The notes under the pieces were generated by a model. It saw only the letters and a list, made by a program, of their open reading frames with translations, was not told where the DNA came from and ran no database searches. This document shows, in pieces, positions 47,201-57,216 of a stretch of DNA of 64,000 bases (position 1 is the stretch's first letter; each line of letters opens with the position of its first letter). A program made the translations under genes and the position numbers. Where the stretch lies: assembly GCA_963693305.1 (NCBI GenBank), contig OY855908.1:22245493-22309492 (forward strand), in the 5' to 3' direction. The stretch is from Meandrina meandrites (Eukaryota > Cnidaria > Anthozoa > Scleractinia > Meandrinidae).

Positions 47201-50200
47201 GATGCTGTCAAAGGCCTTTTCCAGATCTATGAAATTCACGTGTACCTTGGTGTTCCACTCGATACACTGCTCAAAAGTATTCCGGAGCGTGAAAATGTGG
47301 TCTATGCACCCCACTCCTGGTCTAAAGCCTGCCTGCTCTTTTCTTAAGATGGTGTCGATGGCATCACTGAGTCTCATATGAATGATCTTACAGAAGATCT
47401 TGCTTGGTACCGAGAGGAGTGTTACTCCTCGCCAGTTCGTGCATTGTGTCCTATCCCCCTTCTTGGGGAGTTTAACGATCAGTCCCCTGCACCAGTCTTC
47501 AGGTATGGTCTCGGCATTCCAGATTTTATGGAATAAGGCATATAACCAATCTGTTGCAAAGCGGATGTCAGTTTTCAGTACTTCTGCTGTGATGTTGTCT
47601 ATTCCAGGTGCCTTATTGTTCTTCAGACTCTTAATTGCTTTTAAAATCTCATTCTTTGTTGGTGGAGAGCAGTCGATGTTCAACTTGTCTCCTAAGGGCT
47701 GTGCTATACAAGCCCGCTCTGCTGGATCTGGTCTGTTAAGGACCTCTCTAAAGTGCTCTGCCCATCTTTGTAGCTGTTTATCCTCGATTGTGATTCTCTT
47801 CCCATCCTTGTCTTTCACAGCATCGCATTCTCCCTGGAATTTTCCAGAGAGCTCCCTTGTTATCCTATACAACTCACTTTGATCCCCTCTACTTGAAGCT
47901 TCTTCAGCTTGGGAGGCTAAGTTCTCATAGTGCCTTCTCTTGTCCTTTCGTAAATTCTTTCTAACCTCTCTATTAGCCAATGAGTACTCTATTGAAAGTT
48001 TCTCTCTCAGTCTCTGTGATCTTGTAGCCCCTTTCGTTTCCTTGATCTCTCTACGCTTGTCGATTAGGGACCAAGTCTCAGCCCTTATCCAGTTCTTATC
48101 TCTTTTCCTTTTCTTCCCTAGCACACATTCATAAGCGTGTAGATAACTCTCCTTTGCTATCCTCCATGTTGATTCTGCATCCCTTTCTGCCTCCTCATTA
48201 ACATTACTTAGAGCCTCATATTTATTTTTTACAGCTATAGAGAAATTCTTGCTGACCTCTGGGTTTCTCAGCCTGGCAGTGTTGTATCTTTGCCCCTTCT
48301 CTTCCATCTTGGTGGGGTTTCTTCTTAGCTGTAGTTTGACGGTTGCTAGAAGAAGATGGTGGTCGCTTCCAACATCAGCGCCCCTCTTTACGGTGACGTT
48401 ATGAAGAGAGTGCTTCCAGCGACCATTGATCAAGATATGATCTATTTGGTTCTTGAAATTCCCATCTGGGGAGATCCATGTTAGCTTATGGATCTCTTTG
48501 TGTTCAAAGATGGTACCCCCAATCACAAGGTCATTTAAGCCACAGATATCAGCTAACCTCTCTCCGTTCTCATTCATATCACCACATCCCTTTTCCCCCA
48601 TGATCTTTTCCCTTCCTTCGTTGGAACATCCTACTTTGGCATTCAGATCACCAATCACTAGCAGAACATCATGTGATGGCACATTATCTATTGCTTTTTG
48701 CAGTTGTTGGTAAAACGTGTCTTTTGTCTCCTCCTCAGCATCGTTGGTTGGGGCGTAGCATTGTATAACAGATAGCTTTGTGTACCTGGATTTAAATCTG
48801 GCTACCATCAGTCTCTCGTTTATCGGTGTCCACTCTATCATGCTCCTCTTTGCTGCTTTTGACATCATAATCGCTACTCCTTGTCTATGGTCATTATCCT
48901 TCCTCCCTGAATATATAATTGTGTTGCCCAGTGATGTTGTTACACTGCCATTACCGGTCCATCTACACTCACTAGAATATCAATGCGGTAAAGCAACATT
49001 TCCCTTTCCACCTGTGCGGTCTTGCCTGTTTGAAACATAGTTCTGACATTCCAATACGTGTGGACGGGGTTTAAGTTTAAAATTATGCTATTTTCTTTCA
49101 CGTTAGGACATAATCAAAACAGCACAGAGGACATCACAGAGGAAGTAACAGGTATGCTGCATACCTAATTCTCATACTCGTATAAAAGGACGATGTAACG
49201 TAGGTGTAAGTATAAAAGCCATTCACCGTAGAATAAATGTAATGCCGAGTAAATGCATTGTGTCAATGATATGGACAACAAATGCAACGAAACGTTGGTG
49301 TACTTAATTGTTATATTTCGATATAATTCTATATCATCTTCAGACTAAGGTGACAAACAAGTAGCTAGAATTTAAATACTGAAAGATGGTACATTATTTT
49401 ATTTTTTGTTTTTGTGACGGTTTTATTTTCAATGTTGTTACAAATATCGTGTTATACATATACTACTATTACATTTTTAATATTACATGAATACCAGTAC
49501 TAATACAAATTACAGTCCTATATGTAATACAAGTTTATCATAATGTACCATCTGAAAGATGGTACATTAGCATTTAAAGCATGCACATGAAAATACTAAA
49601 CAAAGAGATGTTAAGTAGATGTTAAGCTACATTGTGATGCGTTTACAGACCCGTAGGGAGTGGGGGGGGGGGGGAAGGTGCGATGGGTGCGACCGCATCC
49701 CCCCCCCCCCCCCCCCCCACCACGAGCCTTGGAAGTCCCCTAATTGTGAAAAACAAAATCTCAAAATCTCAATGTCCTTCACTTTAACCTGCCTTGTTTC
49801 CTAACAAAATGTCCTCAAACGCACGAAATGCTGTCTAAGATAACCTCCCCACCCCTTCTCCCCACTACGTTTTCGCGCCTGCGGCGCTCGGGATTAAGTA
49901 CCGGAGGCGCTCATGCGCCTCTCCCCCCCCCCCCCCCCCCCCATGCAAGACCCTGGCTACAGGCCTGGCTTACATGAATAGGCAGTTCATTTATAGCTAA
50001 TTGAAATCAAGAAGTCAGGTCGCCATCCATTGGATATCTTGGGAAGTTGCAGAATTTTATAAGGTTTCGTTGAGGTATGACAAAATTCTTGCTAATTTAT
50101 CAAATGTTCAATTTTTGTAACAGATATCGACCAATTTGATAACGACATATATATAGAGCGATTCTTGATTGAGGGTCGTAAAACCAAAACACAGTAATCA

Positions 50201-51922
50201 GTCAGGCCAATCACAAGAGACAAACGCAATCTAATGAACCAATCAAGACACGAAGCAAAGACAGCGGGAAGTACGGGGAACAGGAAGCGTGGTTTCGGTT
50301 TAACTTCTGATTGGTTGAGAAAGTGGCGTGGGTAATAAAGTCCAAAACATCTGCAAAGCAAGTGCGATAAACTTTCGACACTCAAGTGAAAACCATCTGA
50401 GTCACATAAAGCTATTTTACCAAATTATGAAAAAAAAAAACCACGCAAAAAATTAGACTTTGTGAGAAAAACGAAGAACCAATCAATCACGAGGAAGGAC
50501 AAATAATAGTGAAAGCTAGTAGTGTCAGTAACTCGCTTCGTTGTGGCCCAAGAATAATTGAAGCAAAAGTCTAATATAGAACAATCACGGTTTAACATAA
50601 ACATTTTGTCAGTTAGTTCATATTTAATGATAGTTGTATGCATCGGGCAGTTATAACATAATGCTATCCTCTAGTTTATAAGAGCACGTTCTCGGACTGA
50701 CAGCTGTTATCAATACAAAACATTTTTTACCGAACTATCATGGAACGAAGACGTTTTTTTTTTTGTTCAAGCGCTACATTAGGATGATTTTCAATTAGTT
50801 ATTTATTTATTTTTTTTCTTTGTAATATGATTGAAGTAAGAAGGTACAATTCAGATGTGTTATTTTAATATAGTTTGTAGTTTTATTGTAAATACCTTAA
50901 ATATTTTTTAAGCCATTGTAATAAATTTAGGCAGCATCAGAAGACGAAGCTTAATAGCTGCCCAGTGGAAGCGCTTCTAATAAAACCATAATTATTATTA
51001 CGATTATTTTTATTATTGTTATTATTATTATTATTGCGATTAAATTAACTTGTTAAATTAACACATTTTAAGTGTCTTACGTTCAGTAATGCAGTAACAG
51101 ATGACAGCACTACTGCTAAAACCTGTAGCACAAGGAATTAGTCCTAGCTGCTCCTTTCTACAGTGTTTTTGCACAAGAATTACCGTTAAAGCTCTCATGA
51201 GGTGTTTACCATTTGTTGGAAGGAACCGGTTGGGATGACGATTGAGTAATGGTAAGGGCTTTTCCAAAATCAGCAAACCAACCAAAAGAAATGGCCGGGC
51301 ACTTACCATTTGTAATTTGGTTCTTGTTATTTTTTCCGTTGATGAGAGACTGGAACTGGGAAACCGTGCAAATGGTAAGGAAATTTGGTCATATTTCCGG
51401 CGTTCCGTTCCAACGGGAAACAATTTCCGAATGGATTTCCGGAAAACTACGGACCCATTTCACTTTTTTAAAATTGAAACTTCAGGATTTTTTGGCTAAA
51501 TAGTAAGCACCTAGGATCAGCCAACGTTAAAACCTTGACTGAAGTAAATGAAGCTTTGAGAAATTTCGCTCTATCAAGGTTTTGAGAGGAAATATGCTAT
51601 TGGGGTTTTAAAGGTTTTACGGAATTAATTCTTAGGGTATGGTGAAAATTTCAGTCTTCCAGTAAAGCACTTGACCAAATGAGCAATACTTTTTCGTCCA
51701 TGTTCTATAGATAGCGCCTCAAAAGCAGAAAATTTAGCAGAAGCCCCTGTGCTGGTTGATAACAACGGAGTTCCAGAAAGAGCAACAGCTATTGAGAGTG
51801 GAGCGACCTATCTAGCTGGCAAGCCACTGTTGATACTCAACAAAGATAGCAAAGATCCAGATGTAAACCAGTGGTTTCTGTATTATCCGCTTTCTACAGA
51901 ATCTGATCAACAAACAGCTTAA
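44235..51922 (+). CDS. secreted 197-residue protein, four exons
   Basis: Exons 44235-44310, 45211-45471, 49107-49151 and 51711-51922 join in one frame with every intron in phase 1. Exon 1 is a signal peptide (SPKAFILLALIAIVTVTVDL) with donor GTAAGT. Exon 2 is charged with an acidic helix (NDITKLLDDLDNQTEAIKSG). Exon 3 is only 45 nt (NQNSTEDITEEVT, with one N-glycosylation sequon). Exon 4 is acidic and ends DVNQWFLYYPLSTESDQQTA. Mature protein is soluble-looking, Cys-free and without low-complexity runs. Intron 2 contains a MITE that itself contains a full LINE ORF. Exon 4 lies in a tandem duplication, so a second near-identical last exon exists at 54256-54467. No family recognised. Confidence 0.75.
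44653..44666 (+). repeat. poly-G tract in GGCGGGA-rich patch
   Basis: A G run within 44645-44870, which also repeats GCGGGA/GGCGGGAG units, in intron 1 of the 197-residue gene. Confidence 0.85.
46133..49051 (-). mobile_element. LINE (RTE-like) insertion with long ORF, 5'-truncated
   Basis: The host sequence CAATACGTG is present on both sides (46124-46132 and 49052-49060), a 9-bp target-site duplication. The 3' end is a short (TAA)n run directly after the stop, as in RTE-type LINEs. The minus-strand ORF (46160-48868) has an apurinic endonuclease (GDLNAK, WISPDG, SDHHLLL) and a reverse transcriptase (GVRQGCVLSPMLF, FADD near residue 647), then the C-terminal RRWRWLGQV and GRPRETWRRT motifs. 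The frame continues upstream of 48868, but a frameshift near 48972 separates the start of the endonuclease, and the element stops at 49051 with the NVRTMFQTGK motif at its edge. Confidence 0.85.
46160..48868 (-). CDS. LINE ORF: endonuclease-reverse transcriptase
   Basis: A 902-codon frame encodes the endonuclease C-terminal two thirds, a linker (NLASQAEEASSRGDQSELY), a complete reverse transcriptase core and the C-terminal region. It has no internal stop, so the copy is young. The ATG at 48868 is unlikely to be the native start, because endonuclease sequence continues upstream and is broken by a frameshift near 48972. The plus-strand open frames here are shadows. Confidence 0.85.
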   Translation of the reverse strand: MMSKAAKRSMIEWTPINERLMVARFKSRYTKLSVIQCYAPTNDAEEETKDTFYQQLQKAIDNVPSHDVLLVIGDLNAKVGCSNEGREKIMGEKGCGDMNENGERLADICGLNDLVIGGTIFEHKEIHKLTWISPDGNFKNQIDHILINGRWKHSLHNVTVKRGADVGSDHHLLLATVKLQLRRNPTKMEEKGQRYNTARLRNPEVSKNFSIAVKNKYEALSNVNEEAERDAESTWRIAKESYLHAYECVLGKKRKRDKNWIRAETWSLIDKRREIKETKGATRSQRLREKLSIEYSLANREVRKNLRKDKRRHYENLASQAEEASSRGDQSELYRITRELSGKFQGECDAVKDKDGKRITIEDKQLQRWAEHFREVLNRPDPAERACIAQPLGDKLNIDCSPPTKNEILKAIKSLKNNKAPGIDNITAEVLKTDIRFATDWLYALFHKIWNAETIPEDWCRGLIVKLPKKGDRTQCTNWRGVTLLSVPSKIFCKIIHMRLSDAIDTILRKEQAGFRPGVGCIDHIFTLRNTFEQCIEWNTKVHVNFIDLEKAFDSIHRDTLWNILLAYRCPEKIVSIIKLFYNNFTCSVIHKKKVTDWFSVRSGVRQGCVLSPMLFLVAIDWIMRKTIGNKRRGIRWTLTSLLEDLDFADDLALVSSTRDQLQRKISDLSVTAKQLGLNISRKKTKTMQLTDTPLPVELENEDLEEVEEFTYLGSVMSKSNATVKDITNRLQKAKSSFVQLNKVWRSPNISEKTKIKIYNSSVLSVLLYGAECWRVTQRDSQRLSGFHTSCLRKICRIYWPQKITNKELYQRTGQRDITTVVKQRRWRWLGQVIRKDRDSITRTALRWTPDSGRRKRGRPRETWRRTIEAEMKTAGKTWKELEKAAMEREQWKSLVAALCAS
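49662..49718. repeat. poly-G tract followed by poly-C tract
   Basis: About 13 G (49662-49674) then about 20 C (49699-49718), separated by 24 bp. As inverted homopolymers they could form a hairpin. A further run of about 20 C is at 49923-49942. Confidence 0.9.
49923..49942 (+). repeat. poly-C tract
   Basis: About 20 C in intron 3 of the 197-residue gene. Confidence 0.9.
50150..50405. mobile_element. MITE (GTCGTAAAACC family), second copy
   Basis: Starts AGAGCGATTCTTGATTGAGG and ends CGACACTCAAGTGAAAACCA, which are imperfect inverted repeats. The interior shares AAAACCAAA, CCAATCACAAG and the TTAACTTCTGATTGGTTGA block with the copy at 29067. In intron 3 of the 197-residue gene. Confidence 0.8.
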
Positions 51923-52671
51923 TAACAAATGACGTCTTTTTATTGTAGTGTTAAAATATAGTAGTGTTAGTAACATATTTTTAGTTTACTTCCGTTTGCT
52001 TGAAAAACAACATTTTTAACTTAGCGCCTTACTATTACTGCAGCATTGGAAAATGTATTCGGAATTGAGGTGAAACTCTGGGCAGATTCCTAGCTACTCG
52101 TATACCTCCTAAGCTGATTATAACATGTCAGCATTTGAAAAGAAAACCGTCAATGCTTGATAGGTTTAAACAGTCTAACATTAACTGGTTTATAGTAAAC
52201 ATGCACCGCCTGATGCGTAAACTTTTCGTGGTGAAACATATTTCTTTGGTTATATTAGCGATTAGTGTAAACATGTTTTGTCTAGTATAAACACAATATT
52301 ATCTTAACGGCAAAAAGTTAAAGTGAATTTACAGATGCTCTAGTAAAAAATGAAATCATAGCTGTTTCTCTACGACCCCGCCAGGATTCGAACCTGGAAT
52401 CTTCTGATCCGAAGTCAGACGCCTTATCCATTAGGCCACGAGGCCGAGACAAGCTTATCTTCAAATAATGGCCATTTTAAAAAAGACAAATGTAATGTGA
52501 CCATATCTGGGGTATGTGTATCTTTCTTTTAAGGTCGTTTGTTAATTTTACCATATTTTTGTTATTGAAGAGTATAACAATTATTACCAATAGGCATGCA
52601 ATAAGAAACAACTTGTCCCTTAAAAATATATTTTCTTTGAAGTCGTATCCACGCTTTAATAATAATAATAT
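51009..52671 (+). repeat. tandem duplication, copy A
   Basis: From a (TTA)n run at 51009 to an (AAT)n run at about 52671 this segment is nearly identical to 53520-55584. It contains an anonymous repeat at 51060-51500, the last exon of the 197-residue gene and a tRNA-Arg gene. Both edges lie in trinucleotide repeats. Confidence 0.9.
52373..52445 (-). tRNA. tRNA-Arg (anticodon TCG), copy 1
   Basis: The 73-nt minus-strand sequence folds as a cloverleaf: acceptor arm GGCCTCG/CGGGGTC with two G-U pairs, anticodon loop CTTCGGA, T-loop GGTTCGAATCC, no intron. Box A (TGGCCTAATGG) and box B (GGTTCGAATCC) are the internal promoter. It reads CGA arginine codons. Confidence 0.95.
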
Positions 52672-53519
52672 TCATTTAACGCGCGCAAATTTAACAAAAG
52701 GTTTTCAAATGTGCGTTACAAACATATTAAAATAAAATAAGCATTATGATAATAATATACAAATAAAATACAAAACCTTATGTTTACTAAAATTAAAACA
52801 AAAACAATATACACTCATCTCGTTTGAAACCCAAAAGACATTATTTATGTGCTATTTGATGAATCGTCGTAAAATCCTGTACCCATTATCAGTTTCACCG
52901 TCTCCCCAAAGACTTAAGAGTCAATCCCAGTTTTTTCTTTTACAATGAATTTTAGATCACCCACTCAATTACCTGCTCAAACCTGTTTAGTTATTTTAAG
53001 TTTCAAGTGAAAATGAATATCTCAAACAGAAAGAATAGACCGAACAATGGATTGCAGTACGTAGTTGCTGAGTGTAGTGGATCCTGACTGCCAAACCTAA
53101 TCGGGGGCGGGGGGTGGAGTTATTCGACTATGTTTTAAAGGGGGACACTCCTCCCCGATCTCCTAACTATTCACCTTTCACATATCATTTTTGATTTTAA
53201 AAGGTTACTCTTTCATGTAAATTGCACAGACAACTGACGCGCCTTTAACTTACCTATCGGTAATATACTGCATCTCATGTTCATTTCATTTCATTAACCT
53301 CCCACAGTACAGTTAGATGAATCAGCGGTTAGCTTGAAAAAAAAGCCCTTTTAAGGTGGAAAGGAAAGCATTAAGCGAATTCTTATAATTTTTAAAGCCT
53401 GATAGAAGAATCCTGACGACATAGTACTCCTGCTGGCTTCAAACTGACCAAGTTATTTGGCATTTACGATTTTTCAGTTGAAAAGGATTCTGGGAAGGTT
53501 CTTATTATAATTATATATT
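52672..53519. other. spacer between the duplicated units, nothing recognised
   Basis: AT-rich sequence unique to this position, with a short G-rich patch at about 53101-53118 and no coding signal. Confidence 0.4.
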
Positions 53520-53525
53520 GTTTTT

Positions 53526-53528
53526 ATA

Positions 53529-53581
<53 letters not shown>
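53526..53581 (+). repeat. (TTA)n microsatellite at duplication edge
   Basis: About 18 ATT/TTA units at the left boundary of copy B; copy A has a shorter, interrupted version. Confidence 0.95.
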
Positions 53582-53582
<1 letters not shown>

Positions 53583-54255
53583 GCGATTAAGTTAACTTGT
53601 TAAATTAACAACACATTTTAGGTGGCTTACGTTCAGTAATGCAGTAAAAGATGACACCACAACTGCTAAAACCTGTAGCACAAGGAATTAGTCCTAGTTG
53701 CTCCTTTCTACAGTGTTTTTGCACAAGAATTACCGTTAAAGCTCTCATGAGGTGTTTACCATTTGTTGGAAGGAACCGGTTGGGATGACGATTGAGTAAT
53801 GGTAAGGGCTTTTCCAAAATCAGCAAACCAACCAAAAGAAATGGCTGGGCACTTACCATTTGTAATTTGGTTCTTGTTATTTTTTCCGTTGATGGGAGAC
53901 TGGAACTGGGAAACCGTGCAAATGGTAAGGAAATTTGGTCATATTTCCGGCGTTCCGTTCCAACGGAAAAACAATTTCCCAATGGATTTCCGGAAAACTA
54001 CGGACCCATTTCACTTTTAATTGAAAACGGATTTTTTGGCTAAATAGTAAGCACCTAGGATCAGCCAACGTTAAAACCTTGACTGAAGTAAATGAAGCTT
54101 TGAGAAATTTCGCTCAATCAAGGTTTTGAGAAGAAATATGCTCTTGGGGTTTTAAAGGTTTTACGGAATTAATTCTTAGGGTATGGTGAAAATTTCAGTC
54201 TTCCAGTAAAGCACCTTGACCAAATGAGCAATACTTTTTCGTCCATGTTCTATAG

Positions 54256-54467
54256 ATAGCGCCTCACAAGCAGAAAATTTAGCAGAAGCCCCTGTGCTGG
54301 TTGATAACAACGGAGCTCCAGAAAAAGCAACAGCTATTGAGAGTGGAGCGACCTATCTAGCTGGCAAGCCACTGTTGATACTCAACAAGGATAGCAAAGA
54401 TCCAGATGTAAACCAGTGGTTTCTGTATTATCCGCTTTCTACAGAATCTGATCAACAAACAGCTTAA
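54256..54467 (+). CDS. duplicated last exon of the 197-residue secreted protein
   Basis: Same acceptor (GTTCTATAG), same phase and same stop as the exon at 51711-51922. The reading frame is intact with three amino-acid changes (Lys to Gln, Val to Ala, Arg to Lys) and a few silent ones. It could be used as an alternative last exon or be unused; the sequence does not tell. Confidence 0.65.
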
Positions 54468-54910
54468 TAACAAATGACGTCTTTTTATTGTAGTGTTAAA
54501 ATATAGTAGTGTTAGTAACATATTTTTAGTTTACTTCCGTTTGCTTGAAAAACAACATTTTTAACTTAGCGCCTTACTATTACTGCAGCATTGGAAAATG
54601 TATTCAGAATTGAGGTGAAACTCTGGGCAGATTCCTAGCTACTTTCTAAGCTGATTTTAACATGTCAGCATTTGAAAAGAAAACCGTCAATGCTTGATAG
54701 GTTTAAACAGTCTAACATTAACTGGTTTATAGTAAACATGCACCGCCTGATGCGTAAACTTTCCGTGGTGAAACAGATTTCTTTGGTTATATTAGCGATT
54801 AGTGTAAACATGTTTCTGTCTAGTATAAACACAATGTTAGTTTAACGGCAAAAAGTGAAAGTGAATTTACAGATGCTCTAGTAAAAAATGAAATCATAGC
54901 TGTTTCTCTA

Positions 54911-54983
54911 CGACCCCGCCAGGATTCGAACCTGGAATCTTCTGATCCGAAGTCAGACGCCTTATCCATTAGGCCACGAGGCC
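54911..54983 (-). tRNA. tRNA-Arg (anticodon TCG), copy 2
   Basis: Identical in all 73 positions to the gene at 52373-52445, within the second duplicated unit. Cloverleaf, box A and box B intact. Confidence 0.95.
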
Positions 54984-55070
54984 GAGATAAGCTTTTCTTC
55001 AAATAATGGCCATTTTAAAAAAGACAAATGTAATGTGACCATATCTGGGGTATGTGTATCTTTCTTTTAA

Positions 55071-55441
55071 AGGGACAGTTTCACGGTTCGGCGCATGTCC
55101 ATATTATATATTCGCCTGTGCACGCTTTATTGCAAGGCCCGCTTTTTCATTGTTTATGAACCAGTCGGAAGCGAGTTGCCTGATTTCGCATGCAAATAGC
55201 CATAAAATCATCAACCGTGGAATAAATCCTACGGGCCAAAACTAAATTCAACGGTCCACTAAGCTTGTAAAATCCACTAAAATCTTCTCACAATTTTGGT
55301 CATCCGTCATTTTGGTACGTCTAATCATAGTATGTGATTACTGAACTACATGTGAGTGGGGTTTACTAAGCGATAACATTGATAAAAAGCGAAAAAAGTA
55401 TTTTGATTTATGGACATGCGCCAAACCGTGAAACTGTCCCT
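55071..55441. mobile_element. 371-bp TTAA-flanked MITE with 33-bp terminal inverted repeats
   Basis: The ends (AGGGACAGTTTCACGGTT... at the left, its complement at the right) match over 33 bp with one mismatch. TTAA flanks both sides (55067-55070 and 55442-55445). The sister duplicate unit has the empty site with a single TTAA at about 52529-52532. piggyBac-type target preference; no transposase. Confidence 0.92.
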
Positions 55442-55674
55442 TTAAGGTCGTTTGTTAATTTCACCATATTTTTGTTATTGAAGAGTATAACAATTATTAC
55501 CAATAGGCATGCAATAAGACACAACTTGTCGGTTAAAAATATATTTTCTTTGAAGTCGTATTCTCGCTTTAATAATAATAATAACGACGAAAGAAATGTA
55601 CCAAGATTTATAACTCACGTGCAGGGCTGTCGTACTGCTAATTAAACCGAAAGGAGACTGTGACAGAGATCACA

Positions 55675-55893
55675 TGGCCATTTGACGTCAGCGTTTTCAA
55701 AAATCTCCGTTTTCGGCCGTCCACACAACACCACCTAGCCGGCGTTTTCAAATTTATCTACGTACTCTGGAGATTGTTTTCGAAAAGCTTCGCTCTCGAT
55801 GACCGAAAACACCATTTTAGTGTGAGCGGTTGACCAAACCGAAGAAAAAAAGATGCGTTTTAAAATTTAACCAGATTAGTGTGGACGGGGCCT
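55675..55893. mobile_element. GTCCACACG MITE, partial second copy
   Basis: Shares CGTTTTCAAA, CTCTGGAGA, GATGACCGAAAAC and the right end AGTGTGGACGGGGCCTAAG with the element at 45565-49073. The left terminus is not clear. Confidence 0.65.
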
Positions 55894-55918
55894 AAGTTGT
55901 CGTCGTTTTGCAAACATA

Positions 55919-56213
55919 GGGTAAAGGTAAAGTCTGTATACGAGCCTAGTGTCCCATCAGGCTGGAGCTTATCCCGGTTTCCGTAGCATGAAGCGACTAG
56001 GAGTATTTCTACTCCCCCTGGATGGGATGCTTGTCCATCGCAGGGTTACCCCCAGCAGTAAATTCGCCGGTACCCATTTATACACCTGGGTGGAGAGAGA
56101 CACTATGATAGTAAAGTGTCGTGCCCAAGAACACAGCGCAGTGCCCCGGCCAGGGTTCAAACCCGGACCGCCCGATCCGGAGTCCAGCGCGCTAACCATT
56201 AGGCCACCGCGCC
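55919..56213 (-). mobile_element. tRNA-derived SINE
   Basis: On the minus strand it begins with a tRNA-like head (GGCGCGGTGGCCTAATGG, box A; GGTTTGAACCC, box B), then a conserved body with CCAGGTGTATAAATGGGTAC, GCTTCATGCTACGG and GGGATAAGCTCCAGC, ending in a short simple tail (TTTACCTTTACCC). I recall this body as widespread in coral genomes. The plus-strand and minus-strand open frames here are shadows. Confidence 0.85.
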
Positions 56214-56500
56214 AGAAGAATTTATGACGGAATGCGCTAGGACTTCGAGTAGTTGTTCGACAAAATTATGAACCAAAATTATTTACACCTTATTGCACGC
56301 TTTTGTGTTACTACTTCAAATATGGAAACCGTAATTTGATAAAATCAATGAAATTTTGTGAAAATGTTTGCTTATCCTGGTTTATAGACAAATACTATTA
56401 TGTAAGGTAGTGATACCAAGCCGCACGTACAAAATTTAGAATGAAATGCTTTAGTCTAGACTGTTCACAACCCTCTATATTTTCGTATTTTTCTTCTGTT

Positions 56501-57216
56501 AAGGCTGGTTCACACTACCGACGGAATCGTAAGCGGAGTCGGAATCGGAAGCGCAAGGAGCGTTCCGATCCAGTGTAAATCAAAAAACGGAATCGGAAGC
56601 GGAGTCGGAAGCTCGACGGAATCGGAGTCAGAAGGAGCAGAAGAGTTTCTTTTACTTCCGATTCCGCTTCCGTCGCTTCCGATCCAGTGAGAACAAGGTG
56701 AACGGAATCGGAAGCGGGAGCGGAATTATCAGCCAATCAAAAAACTATGTAGAGGTGTGTGTTATATTTTATTTCATGCATCTGGGACGTCGAACAAGTT
56801 TGTAAAACACTCGCAATCACTTTGAAAACCAAAATACAAAACTGACAACATATCGAAAGTAGAGCTCTCTGTCTGACGTACGAAGTTCTCTCACAAGGTT
56901 TCCAAATTCGCCTTGATTTTTCCTTTTTAAAATACTCCACGTACCCACAACCTTCTCCTTCTCTGGTTCCGTTGCAGACGTGTTTTTCGTCGTATGAGAA
57001 GAAAAAGCAAAAGCAAATTAAAAACAGCAGTCTTCTTCATCTCCCGGGTCCGCCATCTTGAATGTTTGCAAATGAAAGCGAGGCTTACGCTGAAAGCGAG
57101 GCTTACGATTCCGCTTCCGTCGCGCCGATTCACACTAGATCAAAACTTTCTTCCGATTCTGACTCCGCTTACGACTCCGCTTCCGTCGCTTCCGTCGCTA
57201 GTGTAAACCAGGCTTT
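56501..57216. mobile_element. 716-bp hAT-like MITE with GGAATCGGAAGC subrepeats
   Basis: Terminal inverted repeats: AAGGCTGGTTCACACTACCG at the left and AAAGCCTGGTTTACACTAGCG reading in from the right. Both ends are followed inward by subterminal copies of CGGAATCGGAAGCGGAGTCG-like units in opposite orientation. The middle (about 56740-57070) is unrelated. Non-autonomous. Confidence 0.85.

Larger units (their letters stand above)
45565..49073. mobile_element. GTCCACACG MITE, interrupted by a LINE
   Basis: The left end (GAGGCTCAGTCCACACGTA) and the right end read inward (AAACCCCGTCCACACGTAT) form terminal inverted repeats. Between them are GTTTTCGG/CGTCCACACG-rich motifs. Without the LINE the element would be about 0.6 kb. 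A related copy is at 55675-55893. hAT-like by appearance, no transposase. Confidence 0.7.
53520..55584 (+). repeat. tandem duplication, copy B
   Basis: Second copy of 51009-52671, offset about 2545 bp, interrupted by a 371-bp TTAA MITE at 55071-55441. A few small indels separate the copies; single-base changes are a few per hundred bases by eye. Confidence 0.9.

Noticed and set aside
51058..51423. 121-codon minus-strand frame and its copy at 53605-53982
   Set aside because: Sits in an anonymous duplicated repeat; open on both strands and without start or splice support.
55949..56227. 92-codon and 76-codon frames
   Set aside because: Inside a tRNA-derived SINE.
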